From Cryptomeria japonica (lineage: Eukaryota; Streptophyta; Pinopsida; Cupressales; Cupressaceae), in assembly GCF_030272615.1 (NCBI RefSeq), contig NC_081415.1, forward strand, positions 260,522,425 through 260,586,424: a stretch of DNA of 64,000 nt, written 5' to 3'. Numbering within the stretch: the first letter of the stretch is position 1; every line of letters begins with the position of its first letter. The notes beneath the pieces were generated by a model. That model saw nothing but the letters and a program-made list of their open reading frames with translations. It ran no database searches and had not been told where the DNA came from. A program made the translations under genes and the position numbers. Positions 13,053-25,800 of this stretch are shown in pieces.

Positions 13053-15999
13053 GACAATGCGATTTTGAGAGTTAATTCAAAGAAAAATCAAGAAATATGC
13101 CCATGCGACAATTAGGATATATGTATGCCCCCTCAAGAAATCTGCCGAAAAAATCCAGAAAAGAGGCCAATTTATTGAAAATAATGCCAAGACTAGACCA
13201 AGATGACTTCAAGGATTGACGAAAGGAATGTTAGTAAGAAGAAATTAGACAAAGAACAGTTAGTGGTGAAGGAAAAATTTCTTTCATAAATGCATAAATG
13301 TAGGTGAGAGCCTTTATTTAATATGGCAAAACAGATGCAACACACCATGGCAATGAAGGCCAGGGCGATAATGTAATCCCTTTGCATAAAATAGACACAT
13401 CGCAGACAAGGAATGAGTTAAAAACAACCTAATACATTACATGTGTCAAGGGTCAAGGTATGTGCGGCATTCACAAAGTGAACGTACTTATCATAGATAC
13501 CCAGGACATACATGCCCCAGAATGCTAGAAACTCTCCACAAATAGAAGACAAAAAAAAAAGGACCATGAGCCACCCCGACTCTCTAAATCACTTAGTGAC
13601 ATCATCGAGCAACATAGGAACATGATCAAAGCCAAAGATAAATCGATAAAAGGATAAGGCTCACCAATTCACACAAGTCAAACAAACGATTTGATAGTCA
13701 TTGTCAAAAGTTGATAACATTGTGATGAAAGGATGATCATGTTATCTGGTTTTAGGGAATGTAGTACCCCATCTAAGACTGGACACAGTTTGGTTTTGAG
13801 TATACCACACCCTGTATACCATGATAATGGTTGACAAAGGATTGGTAATGTTGATGTTAATTGATTGATATGACAAGTTGACTAGTTTGAATGCTTGGTT
13901 GGTTGAAAAGTTCATCTGTTAATGCATGATTTGTCTAAGCACAATGTTTAATGTGTTTCTATTTGACATCTACTCAAATGTCTGTCTATGTACAAAAGGG
14001 AGAGTTTATTGGTGAAATGAGAATGATTGTTTTGCATTTTTTTTTTATGTTTTCTGATTTTTATGTTTTTGAACTTTTTAAATTTTTTTGTGCCTTTTTC
14101 ACGACATTTTTTTATTTTTTTGATTTTTTCAAGACTTTTTTTTATTTTTATGGATTTTTTTCAAGACATTATTTGATTTTTTTGGATTTTTTCATGACAT
14201 TATTTGAGGTTGTTTTAATTTTTTTAGGACATTATTTAATTTTTTTTTGGACTTTCTTAGGACATTATTTGATTTTTATGGATTTTTTGTGATTTTTCCC
14301 CCAATGTCTAGCAAGGCAAGGAATATGACGAATGGATAAATAGGCTTGCTGAAATGTCTATGGATGGAGGGAAGATAGAGACCATTTATTAAGGAGACAT
14401 GAGAGATTTAATTCCCAAGGGCTATCGTGTGATGAGATAAAGGACTAGATATGACAATGTAAAGCAATGGCATGACATGAGGGACATGTCAAGAGGGTTT
14501 TGAAAGCCATGTTTTGCATTTTACGTCCATATGTGGGATCAAGATCAAGGGACAAGAAAGAGTGTATGGACGGTGATAGGATATGGATAGGATAAGAAAG
14601 ATCAAAAAATGGATAAGGGATATGGATTGAAGGTTGTGATAGGCTAAATGATAGCAATAAGAGTTTGCAATAAGCCAAAGAATATGGATGAAAGGATGGA
14701 TAAGCCAATGGATAAAGACCAAAAACTATGATAGACTGAAAGCTACAAATAGGATGCATGGTATTTGTAAAGATACTCAACCTTGTCAATATCAAAGGTG
14801 GAAAAGGGAAATTGGACATGGGGGACAATAGGATAATGGAGGATATGATAGGGTATGATAGGGTAATGGAGGGTAATAAGCATAATGAAGGTCAATAAGA
14901 TAATGAAGGGTGAAAGGATAATGAAGGCCAATAGGAATGATAGTATAGTATAAATGAAACCTGCCCCCAAGTATGGTATGCAAGATGTTCATGGAGAATT
15001 ATGCATGATACCTGTTTGCCAGGTTTTCATCATGGTACTTGCCCAAGGCGCTTGTTTACCAGGTTTTCACCATTGGATGGTTTTTTTTTCTTTTCCTTTT
15101 TTTTGACTTTTGATTTTTTTGACTTTTTTTTTAGAATTATTTATTTATTTATTTTGACTTTTTCAGTAGAAAATGGACACATGATAGGGGATGGAAGGAG
15201 GAATCAAGCATCTCATTGTTAAGATAGTATCCTTGAAACATGGACCATCAATATTAAAAGTATTCTCAAAGACATTGATAGGATCATTAAATGGAAATGA
15301 TATGGGACTAAGGATAGGATTTATGCAAAGGTTTGGATAGGAAGAATAAAAGGATGGAAAAAAGGTCTTGGATAATGGATAGGATATTGGAAGAATTGGG
15401 CTTGAGTGGATGAAAATGTTGGCGGGATCAACATTGGCTCACACCTTGAGGGGTGGTGGATTGATGGAGGAAAAATGGATTTTGGATATTGAGATTTCGA
15501 TGGAGGAAAGGATTGTGATTTTCGGACATAAGGACCCAAAATGGATGAAGGAGGTGATGGAGGAACAAATTTTGGAGGTTTGGATGGAGGAATAGTAATT
15601 TTGGTTACCAATATAGATTTTTCTTTATATTGTTGTGCTTCAAGGAGCTGCTTAGGAATCTACATGGTTTTTTATTTTCCATTCTTTTGTGGTTCCTTGG
15701 AATGCATTGCTTGCACAAGGGATATAGGAACTCATATAAATTTTGATTTTTCTTTCTTTTGAGAAATGGGCCTTTGTGGCCTTTTGGACCTTTCTTTTTC
15801 TTTTTGGATCACATTTTTCTTTGCTTTGACATGTCGATTAGACTGGACATGTTGATCCTTGACTATATGTGGATTGCTGGACTTGTGATTTTTTTGGTTT
15901 GTATCCAAATTGCTTGGAGAGGGAAAAGAATGCATGGATGGATGGGAATGACATGGAGGTATTTTGGATAGATGGAAGGTTCTCAAGGATGTATCCTGC
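13053..15999 (-). other. Decayed internal region of the gypsy-type element
   Basis: About 2.9 kb without a supportable gene. Tat/Ogre-type elements often have long non-coding spacers and this fits. 14040-14290 is a T-rich repeat listed separately. 14570-14960 is a run of GGATA/GATAGG words that gives Tyr/Ile/His/Pro-rich shadow frames on the minus strand. 15070-15170 is T-rich again. 15300-15600 and 15900-16060 are rich in 'atggatgga' and 'atggagga' words. None contains a recognised domain. Confidence 0.4.
14090..14292 (+). repeat. T-rich degenerate tandem repeat
   Basis: Around six imperfect copies of a roughly 30-base unit of the form GACATTATTTGATTTTTTTGG. The frame at 13951-14292, with its repeated FF and DFF wording, is an artefact of this repeat. 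Confidence 0.7.
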
Positions 16000-18104
16000 A
16001 TAGGGGATGAAGGGATAAGGACTTAAAATGGATGGAAGGAATGAAGGACTAGGTGTATGTTTCGATTTGGATGGAGGGATACCAACATCTTAAGGAATTT
16101 TACTAAGGCCATGACCATTAATATTTTATTTAACATGAAGGGGTTCTATCTTGAGAAGGTATACCCCTTTGCCTTTATGAATATTTTGACTTGTATGATA
16201 CTCTTTGCTTTGGGAAGAAGACATGAGTCCATTATGAGGTGAACATGATATGGGAGAAATGATAGGATCATGAAGTGAATCAGATTGGACCAAAGTGGAG
16301 GAACCCATTGTGCATGTAGGGGGTTCATGAACATCTTGCATAGATATGTTAGAATCATGAGGGGGATCAGGATCATGAGGGGGATCAAGATCAATGATAG
16401 GCTCTTCCTGAGATGGAATGAGAGGAATGAGAGGTTCTTCACGAGAGGTGGAATCTTGTGGGGGATTTAAAGGGATAATAGGGTCTTGTGGTGGACATGG
16501 ATCTGGAAGGATACTTTGATCTTGACAAGGAGAATCACTAGATTCCTATTTAAAGGTTCTCTTCTCTTGACTTTCCATGGGATCATCGAAAAGGATGGGG
16601 GGGATATTTTGACCTTGCTCAGGAATTGGAATGTCAATGGGATTTGAAAGGACATTTTGTTCTTGAAATGGAAGGGGATCATTTGGGATAGGATGCACTA
16701 GGATATCCTGATCTTGCTCAGAGAGTGGAATGTCAATACGACTTTGGATAGGATGGACAGGGATGGTGGGAACATCATGAATGTTTGGGAAAATGGGATC
16801 CCGATCAAAAATCAAAGGAAATGGTAGGGTTTTAGGATCTTTATCTTGATTTCTTTTAGGACTCATTTATTCATGATTTGAATCTCCCTCTTGACATTGG
16901 GTCTGGCTTTGGATATGCACAGGGAATTCTGGCAAGGATAAATGCTTTGACATGAGGGAGATGGACTTTGAATAGGATCCTCTACAATAGGCATTATGGG
17001 ATATGAAGGACATGGTGGTAGTGGGTCTAGAATTTCTAAAGCATGGCAAGGACTTGCATCATGAATTGGATTAGCTTGGCAATCAATTATAGAAAACCCT
17101 TGGGGAATCACATCCTTAGGTGTATTATTTGATGAGGTTGATATGGAAGTCTCTTGCAAATTTTCAGAAGGTGTAGGAATAGATGTCGTGCTGGAGATTC
17201 AATTTTCTTATGAGGGGATGAGCCATTTCTAGACATAGGTATATGATTTTGATCTTTCTCATAAAATCACTTAGGACTCTCTTTAAGAGTTGTGTAATAA
17301 AGCCACCTTTCTTTGGAGACACATTTGAATCCTTGCAATGTTTTGACATGATTGGATTTTGATTTTGGATTTGTTTGAAAGAGATTTGGTTTTTTTTTGG
17401 ATTAATGTTTTGATTTTGGACTTGGTTGAGTTGGTTTGACATATTCAAAATTTGACCTGGTGTGTGTTGCAACTTTTGTTTTTGAATTTCTGGTTGTGAT
17501 TATTGATATTGATTTGTTGGATGAATTGGATGTTGATACTTGAAAGTTGGTTGAACCAATTATTGACATTGTGTGTTTGGTTGGACATATTATTGAAATT
17601 GCACCATTGGTTGTGTTGGTTGGATTTGTTGGATTGGTAGGAAGGATAGTTTACCTTTAAAGGTTGAGTCTCATAAGAATATGAAGGTTGGTATGACTCA
17701 AATTCCAATTTTGATTTTGATTATGATTCTGAGTCTAGCCCTCTTATGATTGGTGGTATTTGATTATCTCTCTTCATTTTCTCTAACCAAACTACATGTG
17801 GGCTAGGATTAGTCTTGTTCGAACTAAGATTTTGATGTTTTGAATGAAAACTTGAGGTTTAGTTTTGAATGATTGTTTGATTTGATAGCAATCTTGGTTG
17901 AACAATTCCAAGTCCTGGTTGCATTGGTGTGAAGATTGGTTTAAAATTTGGTGGTGGTCCCAATTGAATGATTCCATACTCTAGTAGCATGTTTGTATGT
18001 GGATCAACATTTGGATTGAAGTTTGGTTGTATGATATTGCCTTGTTGTTGTGTTGGATAGAATTGTGATTGTCTCAACTGGTTATCATCCATTAGAAAAG
18101 ACAT
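16000..18104 (-). pseudogene. Asn/Gln/Pro-rich gag-like pseudogene of the gypsy-type element
   Basis: On the minus strand a start codon at 18104 opens a protein beginning MSFLMDDNQLRQSQFYPTQQ, continuing as Asn/Gln-rich and then Pro/Ile/Asp-rich low-complexity sequence through minus-strand frames at 17859, 17445, 16863 and 16546. Frameshifts and stops break it repeatedly. No zinc knuckle, protease or reverse transcriptase was found before the region decays near 16 kb. Position next to a gypsy-like LTR and polypurine tract, in the same orientation, suggests a gag or spacer protein. The 5' end abuts the terminal repeat of the giant transposon, so the insertion separates this coding part from its upstream leader, probably the sequence after 56296. 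Confidence 0.4.
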
Positions 18105-18114
18105 GGCGGGTGCC

Positions 18115-18135
18115 TGCAAGAAGTTGTGTCCACTT
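18115..18135 (+). repeat. Left terminal inverted repeat (21 bp)
   Basis: Starts TGCAAGAAG and ends GTCCACTT. It is the exact reverse complement of 56275-56295. Weaker similarity (a GTG-x-AAAG-x-GTTTT pattern) continues a further 15-20 bases inward at both ends. Confidence 0.75.
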
Positions 18136-18151
18136 TTTGGCCAAAAAGTGG
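18130..18151. repeat. Perfect 22-bp palindrome next to the left TIR
   Basis: CCACTTTTTGG is followed immediately by its own reverse complement, overlapping the last six bases of the left terminal repeat. It is absent at the right end. It could be a protein-binding site or a hairpin at the transposon tip. Confidence 0.8.
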
Positions 18152-19310
18152 AAGGTTTTTCCCTATTTTTTTATTTTGTCCTATTTGACCTAAAAATTTG
18201 AGGTACTTAAAGAATGAACCTTGGAAAAGTCAGTTATAGAAAATGTAGTGCTCAAAGTCTACTTTCTAAATATGTAATTTATTTTAATACCCAGAACTTA
18301 AAAATGAAGTTTTAATAGGCATTACTAAAACCTATAGTTTAAAAGTCACTTATTAGGAGCATACCATGCCCGTGTACGACAAGCATAATTTGACCTAAAT
18401 GAAAGTATTTTTCTTTATCCTTTTGGGAAAATATCTTTAACTCGCTCACCTTTGATGAGAATATTTTTTTGTAATTTTTTTATGTATACATTTTTTTTTG
18501 TTATTTTTTTATTGGGCATAATCACTGTTTTGAAAAATCCGCGTGCATGGAAAGCATAATTTGACCTAAACTTAACATTTTTTTCTTCAAACTCTATATA
18601 ATTATCTCTAGTTTGATGCCATATAAATTTTTTTTCAAAAAAATTAAAGACAAAAAAGTTATTTAAAAATTAAAAAACCTTGTTATTTCAAGTTTATGGA
18701 CCTCTTTCATCATAAATTATTGTAAAAATAAAATTATTGATCCATTCTTTTAAAAAGCTATATATTTGGAATCTAGACAGTGTTTACTGTAATGGGTTTT
18801 TATTGTTTAAAAAAAATCTGAAAATTAGGTGTTCAGATATATTTTTGAAGTCATTTTTTTCTATGAAGCTTGATTTAGCCTTCAAGTTGCAGGTCAAACC
18901 AAGTCCAAGCCTCTGATTTGTCTCTCCAAACCATTTTGCAAGCTAAATTTCGAAGCTACAAGCGGACCCCAAAACATTTTTTTACAAACAAGATTTCGTA
19001 TCTAAAACAGGATCCTGTATCCAAAACAAGATCCTGTTCAGTTTTTTCAATTAATTAAAAATGCACAAACAAAACAGGATCCCGTTTTGAATTAAAATGG
19101 GATCCTGTGTTGAAAATGAGATCCCGTTTTGTTTTGCATTAATTTTTTTTTTCAAATTTGTATAAATGAGAGTTATTAAAAATGATTAAACATTTCTTAT
19201 GTGCAATTTTTGACATAATATTTTATGATCTAGTTGTCCTTTGGATGCTCTATTGTTGCAATTTTAGATCCATTTTTTGAAGGTGACATTTATTCCATAA
19301 TTTTTTAGTC
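18136..19310 (+). other. Left subterminal region of the giant transposon
   Basis: About 1.2 kb without a gene between the terminal repeat and the first Met of the transposase gene, so it should hold that gene's promoter and transposase-binding sites. A 19-base sequence (aagcataatttgacctaaa) occurs twice, at 18381-18399 and 18552-18570, each preceded by a 'cgtgtacg' or 'cgtgcatg' phrase, which suggests two diverged units about 171 bases long. No clear TATA box was chosen because the whole region is T- and A-rich. Confidence 0.6.
18985..19137 (+). repeat. Left subterminal GATC-centred repeats
   Basis: Five or six copies of a near-palindromic motif of the form AAAACAGGATCC(C/T)GTTTT occur within 150 bases, at about 18988, 19004, 19024, 19071, 19095 and 19115. 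Related motifs (GAGATCATGTTT, GGATCCCGTATGG) occur at 56055-56220 near the other end. Clustered subterminal motifs of this sort bind transposase in CACTA, Mutator and hAT elements. That role here is inference. Confidence 0.7.
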
Positions 19311-20116
19311 ATGGGGTCTAAACAACATCAGAAGAAAAAGAAAAAAAAAGGAGGGAAATGACCGCCAAGGAAATTCAAGTAGAAATAGAGGAGGCCAAAC
19401 GTCAAAGAGATAGAAGAATGAGGATTCGACAAATGAATAATCTTTATGCTTCTGGATCCACAACGATGGAAGAGAGAAACATTCAAGATGATGCCTTGGG
19501 GGATAAGATGGATGTAGATGATGCAATTATGTATGATTTTGATGTGAATGAAACAATTATGAAGAATATTCCAAGTACTACATCCTCAAATCCAGATATA
19601 TCTTCAAATTATCCAGGTACATCTTCAAATCCTTCTCTGGAAGACATGGATAATGTGATTATAGGTGATATTCATGTTGATTATTTAGTAGAAGCTAGAT
19701 ATAGCAATGTTGAGATTGATAGAATTATCCATGAAAATAAAAACCTTCATGTTGGTAAAGATGAAATTCCTTTGAATGGTGAAAGTAAAAATCCTTTTGA
19801 AGATGGTGAAAATGAAAATCCTCCAATTGTTGAAGATCAGGGAAACTTTTTTATAAAAATTTAAAAAAATGTTTTGGATAATCTTCCTAGTAAGATTTCC
19901 TGGAGACAAATAAGAACATATGCCAATAGAATATACAAAGAATTTTTTTATCAAAAAAAACTTGCAATTCAATATCAACTTATGATGCAATTGATGAGAA
20001 TGTGGAAAATGAGAGAAGTGATGAAAAAAATAGGCATCTATGTGAAACCATCAAAAAATGATGAATCAGTTAAGCATGCTATGTCTACTATTGCAAGTGC
20101 CATTGAATCTATTGGT

Positions 20117-20121
20117 ACAAT
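20117..20121. repeat. Target-site duplication of copia 1, left copy
   Basis: ACAAT directly precedes the TG of the left LTR and recurs at 27732-27736 directly after the CA of the right LTR. Five bases is the normal duplication length for Ty1/copia integrase. Confidence 0.9.
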
Positions 20122-21589
20122 TGTTGGCAATATAACAAGGATATTGAGAAGGTTGTTGATGATTATGGACATAACTGATTAAAGATGTTTTACTATCTTG
20201 ATATTATTATTTTGTCATTGATGTCAAGAAATTGATTTTCTAATTCAGTATGATGTTGCCATATCTTAAGAAATATGATATGAAGATTATAAAGAAGTTG
20301 GTAAAGATACAGGAAAGAATATGATGAATAAAGGGATAAGTTATTCAATGGGAAACTCTACCGAGTCAGACAATGATGAGATCTTGATGTTTTAGATTGT
20401 TTTAACATCATACATATGTTGTAAAATGTAAAGGTTAATACTACACTATGTTATCAGGCAAATAACCTAGTCGGTAAACCCTAAGGTTATCACAGTCGGT
20501 TAATGAAGACAAAATGTCTACCAAGTAAAGTTTAGTATTCACCGAGTTGTAATCGAGCTATAACAGAATGCATTAAATGTTTACATGTGATATTTAATGA
20601 AAGAAGCTGATGAGCTGGAGCAGATCAATGATTGGCAAGTCGTGGAAGAAGTTTGTTAACAAATCTAAGGCAATGGAAAGTCGGCAAGAAGATCTACAGC
20701 TCAGATTGAACCGCATTACCCTAACACAAGTTCCAAGATGATTGTACAAGTTCTGAGGCAGGGTAAAACATTTTTCAAATCGTAAGATACAATGAACCTG
20801 GACAAGATTGAAGATCTGATGGCTATGATTGATCATGGGAAATGTGATCAAGGAGATTAAGTGGTTAGATGATTGTTTATAAATAAGGAACTATTGATAA
20901 ATAGTGTATGTGGGCAAGTGTATGCACATGGATGCTACATAGTGATCACCGAGAATAGAAGCTTGAAGACCTGTTGGAATAACAAAGTATTGATGCCCAG
21001 TAGATAGACAAGAATAGTTCTATGTTTAGATTGTGTTGAACAAATAAGAATCTGCTTTAACATTTTAGATGTAAAGTTGCATATAGATTGTATTACTCTT
21101 AGCTTGTGAAAGTAATAGGAAATCTCTTAACCGAGTGGACTTAACAGTCTTATAAGTAAATCCTCTAACAAGGTGACATTTTAAATGAGTGTTTGAAATC
21201 CTTTGACAAGGTCACTTCTAACAAAGTGAAGATCCTAACAGATATGAGGGAAATCCCTTAACCGGGTCATATCTAGCAATGTGTTTTGTAATCTTTAACA
21301 GGATTGGCTTTTAATCGAGCATACTCTAGAAGAGTATATTTCTTTTTGGGTCCGAAATCCCACAGTGGTTTTTCCCTATTTGGGTTTCCACGTTAAATCT
21401 AGTGTTATGAGGTTTATATTGTTCATATGCTTTTGAGTTTGCATGTTTGACAGTTTTTATTCTATGACTGATATATGTTACCGAGGTAGAATCTAATGAT
21501 TTAATTGATGATTAAGTTTGTATGATTCACCCCCCCTCTCATCTTGTTGGCTATCGAATCTATACTTATATTAAGTATTAGAATTATCA
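20122..21589 (+). repeat. Copia 1 left LTR
   Basis: 1468 bases, TGTTGG to TATCA. A TATA-like box (TTATAAATAAGG, near 20878) about 755 bases in is a plausible core promoter. The U5 side contains a series of phrases alternating 'aatccctta' and 'taacaaggt' around 21120-21300. It matches 26263-27731 almost throughout. Confidence 0.95.
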
Positions 21590-21590
21590 A

Positions 21591-21604
21591 TTGGTATCAG
21601 AGCC
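21591..21604 (+). promoter_or_regulatory. Copia 1 primer-binding site
   Basis: TGGTATCAGAGCC two bases after the LTR is the standard plant copia primer site, complementary to the 3' end of initiator tRNA-Met. The leader to the gag ATG is only about 64 bases. Confidence 0.93.
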
Positions 21605-21653
21605 TTGGACTCTGAAAGGAAAGTTTAAAGGCACTTGAGTTAAAGATCCAAAG

Positions 21654-24600
21654 ATGTATAAGAGGGATGCACCTAAGCTGAATAAGTCAAGTTTCTCTAC
21701 ATGGCAGAAAAGGATGAAGCTACATCTATCAGGAGTTGGAGAATATGCTATATACTATCTGGAGAATGATTTTGTTACACCGAGCACCTATCCATTAACT
21801 ATAGAAGAGATAAAGGCAAAGCAAGAACACATTCAAGCAATGATTGAAAAAACATCTGCATTGACCGATTCTGAGTTTAATGATCTAGAAGGCTACAATG
21901 ATCCGAAGGCTATGTGGACTAAGCTCATATCTGTATATGGAGGAGATGAACATGTTCAAAGAGAAAAAGTTGATAGTCTAAGATGACAACTTTAATCTAT
22001 GAGGATGAATGAAGGTGAGAACATAACCCAGTATAGTACAAGACTAAAGGAGATTGTAAATCAAATGAAGGGAGCAGGAGGAACTATTAAAGAAAAGGAT
22101 GTGACAAGTAAGTTGTTAAGAACCCTTCTACCTGCCTATGCAATCCGAGTCTCTGCAATCAATGAATTGAGGTCTATACCTAATATGCCAGTTTCCTTGG
22201 ATGCTACTATTGGTAAGCTACATGCATTTGAGTTAAGTAATTTTGATAACAGTGGGTCATCGGTAAATAAAGTTGAATCTGCATTTAGTTCTTTTCATCT
22301 GAATGAATCTAATGATTACAATGAAAGAAAGTATAAGTACTCTAGAGGAGATCATAGTGGAGCAAGTGAAAGATTTTGGAATAACATGGAGGAGGTACAC
22401 AAACTGTATGAAGAAATCAGAAAGCAAGAAGAGTTTGAAGCACTATTGGCCAAAAGGTTACCAAGAGGCAAAGGTAAGTATAAGGGAAAACTACCCTTGA
22501 AATGTTTCAATTGTGATAAGATTGGACATATGGCTTCTAACTGTCCTAACAAAGATTTCACTGAAAAGAGAGATTACCGAGATGACAAACAGAAAGATAA
22601 TCATTACAGAGGTCACCGAGACTTCAGAAGAAGAGATAGAAAGACCTGCTTAATTGCTGATGAGGAATCTAAAGATGATACATCAGATGAGACTGATATA
22701 GAGGAAGTTTTTTATTTGGCTATCAAGGATGGATTAGATGAAGAAAGGTATGAAGAAAAGGCCCTAATATCTCACATAAACACTAATGATTCTTGGATTA
22801 TAGATAGTGGATGCTCACATCATATGACAGGAGATAAACACAAGTTTGTTATGTTAGAAGATTATGATGGAGGCTATGTTAGATTTGGTAATGATGCACC
22901 ATGTCCGGTAAGAGGTAAAGGATCCATAATACTTCTTGTTAAAGCAAGATGCAATGATGTTTATTGGGTTGAAGGTTTGAAATATAATTTGTTGAGTGTA
23001 GCACAACTAAACAACACAGGTTACCAAATAGAATTTCAGAAAGGAATTGTCAAAGTTCATGACAAAAATGGAAAGTTAGCTGCTACTGGAACACAAACAA
23101 AAGGTAATACATTTCACCTTGACTCTACTCACAACAAGTGCTTTCATGTAAAGATTGATAACACCTGGTTATGGCATAAAAGGTTTTGTCATGTTAATTT
23201 TGATAATCTGATCAAGATAAGTAAGAAGCATAGAGTAAGAGGTCTACCGAGTCTTGAAAAAGATGACAAGATCCAGCTTTACAAGTAAGTCCTACACTTC
23301 TAAAGGAATTTTAGATCTTGTGCACACTGATCTTTGTGGTCCTATGAAAGTTCAAAGTTATTATGGTGATAAGTATTTCATATTATTTGTGGATGATTAT
23401 TCAAGGATGATGTCAGTAATGTTTTTAAAAGAAAAATCATAAGCTTTTCAAATGTTTAAGTGGTACAAGGCTAGAGTTGAAAATGAAATAGGAAGACAAC
23501 TAAAATGTCTTAGATCAGATAGAAGAGGAGAGTTCACATCTGATGAGTTCAATCTATTTTGCAATGATCGTGGTATTAAAAGACAAGTCTCTGCACTAAG
23601 GACTCCACAATAGAATGGAATAGCTGAAAGAAGAAATAGATCTATTGTGGATTGTGCTAGAACACTGATGATTGAGAAGAAGGTTCCACAAACATTTTGG
23701 AGAGAAGCAATAAGCACAGCTGTTTACACCTTGAACCAAGTTCAATTGAAGAAAGGTACTTTGAAGACACATTATGAAATCTGGTATGGGAAGAAACCTA
23801 ACGTAAGTTATTTTAAGATCTTTGGAAGCAAATGCTATGTTCATAAAGATGATAGAAATGGCAAGTTTGATCAGAAAAGTGAAGAAGGAACATTTCTAGG
23901 ATATTCTTCTAGAAGCAAAGCATTTAAATGTCTAATCAAATCATCTAACAAAATAGTAGAAAGTGCAAATGTGAAAATTGATGAATTTGCATAAAGAACT
24001 GATGATAGGAATTCCAAAGAACTAGAAGAGTATGATGAATTTGTCTATGTGCAACCGAAAAGTCCTACTGAGATAACTGTTGAAAGAAATGAGGAAGATA
24101 TCCAGTTACCAAGTGATGAAGAGGATCATACAGAGCCTACCGAGCCTGTATTAGCCAAATATGTCAAAAGACATCATGCACCAAGTCAGATTATAGGAGA
24201 TAAGGATGATCCAGTGATGACAAGGAACAAATTGAGATAGAACACATGTTTGATATCTGAATTTGAACCAAGAATAGTAAAAGAGGCATTCAACAGTGAA
24301 GATTGGATAAATGCTATGATTGAAGAGATTGATCAAATCAAGAAGAATGACACATGGACACTAGTCCCAAGACCTAAGGACAAAAATGTAATCGGTACAA
24401 AGTGGATCTTTAGAAACAAGCTAAATGAGAAAGGAGAGGTCATTCAGAACAAAGCAAGATTGGTTTGCAAAGGTTATGCCCAAGAAGAAGGAATTGATTA
24501 TGGTGAGACTTTTGCACCTGTTGCCAGACTTGAAGGAGTTAGAACATTGCTGACATATGCTGCTTTCAAAAACTTCAAAGTATATCAAATGGATGTCAAA

Positions 24601-25800
24601 TCTGCAATTATGAATGGAATATTGGAAGAAGAAGTTTTCATTGAACAACCTGAAGGATTTGTTGAAGACAATAATAATGATCGGGTATGTAAATTGAAGA
24701 AAGCTTTATATGATCTGAAACAAACACCTAGAGCATGGTATGAAAGATTGCACTCTTATTTGATTAAGATTGGTTTTATAAGGACAAGTGAGAACAACAA
24801 CATGTACATGAAGAATGATGAAAATGGAATACTAATCTCAGCCATATTTGTTGATGATATTATATTTTGTGGAAATGACTCTTTATGCAAGAACTTTGGT
24901 AATGAAATGAGCAAAGAATTTGAGATGTCATTAATCGGTGAGATAAAGTATTTTAAAGGCTTACAAATACTGCAAATGAAAAATGAAATTTTTATTACTC
25001 AATCCAAATACATAAAGGAAATCTTGAAGAAATTTGGAATGGAGGATTCAAAGCCAGTAAGTATTCCTATGACTACAAATTGCAAACTATCAAAGAATGA
25101 TGAATCTGCATCTGTTGATGAGACACTCTACTAATCCATGATTGGAAAACTACAATATGTTGTTCATAGCAGGCCTGATATAGCACATATAGTAGGTATT
25201 GTTGCAAGATTCTCTGCAGATCCTAAGGAAATACACATGACAACAATCAAAAGAATTTTCAGATACTTGAAAGGCACTGAAGATTATAGCTTAGTATATC
25301 AAAAAGGAAATGATTTTGATTTGAAAGTCTATATTGATGCTGATTGGGCAGGCAACATTGATGACAAGAAAAGCACAAGTGGAGGAGCTTTCTTCTTAGG
25401 AGAAAGACTAGTGAGTTGGCTTAGCAAGAAACAAGGATGTGTTTCTCAGTCAACAGTCGAAGCTGAATATGTTGCTGCAGCACTGAATTGTACCAACATT
25501 GCACGGATCAAACAATTTTTGGAAGGTATAAATGAGAAAGTTACCAAGCCAGTAACTATATTCTGTGACAATACTAGTGCCATTAATATTTCAAAGAACC
25601 CTGTTATGCACTCTAAGACAAAGCACATATCTATCAAATATCATTATCTTAGAGAAGAAGCTCATGAAAAGAAAGTGGTGTTGGAATATGTTAACACAAA
25701 GGAACAAATAGCTGATATCTTCACCAAGCCACTACCAAAGGACACTTTTGAATATCTCAGAAGTAAGTTAGGCGTCCTACCCCTATCTCTTACTCACTGA
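21654..25800 (+). pseudogene. Copia 1 gag-pol polyprotein, inactivated
   Basis: Domains in order: gag with MYKRDAPKL start; zinc knuckle CFNCDKIGHMASNC near 22500; protease WIIDSGCSHHMTG near 22795; a shortened GAG-pre-integrase; integrase with DLVHTDLCGP, LRSDRRGEF (the usual NGG after the second Asp is changed) and GIAERRN; reverse transcriptase with [11 protein letters not shown] and FVDDIIF; RNase H with DADWAG and VEAEYVAAA; C-terminal KHISIKYHYLRE and ADIFTKPLP. In-frame stops lie at 21984, 21993, 23440, 23611, 23992, 24238 and 25132, several of them explicable as CGA to TGA or CAA/CAG to TAA/TAG. Near 23255-23288 a frameshift and apparent deletion remove the second half of the integrase zinc finger. 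Everything after that is in one frame. Not functional as read. Confidence 0.93.
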
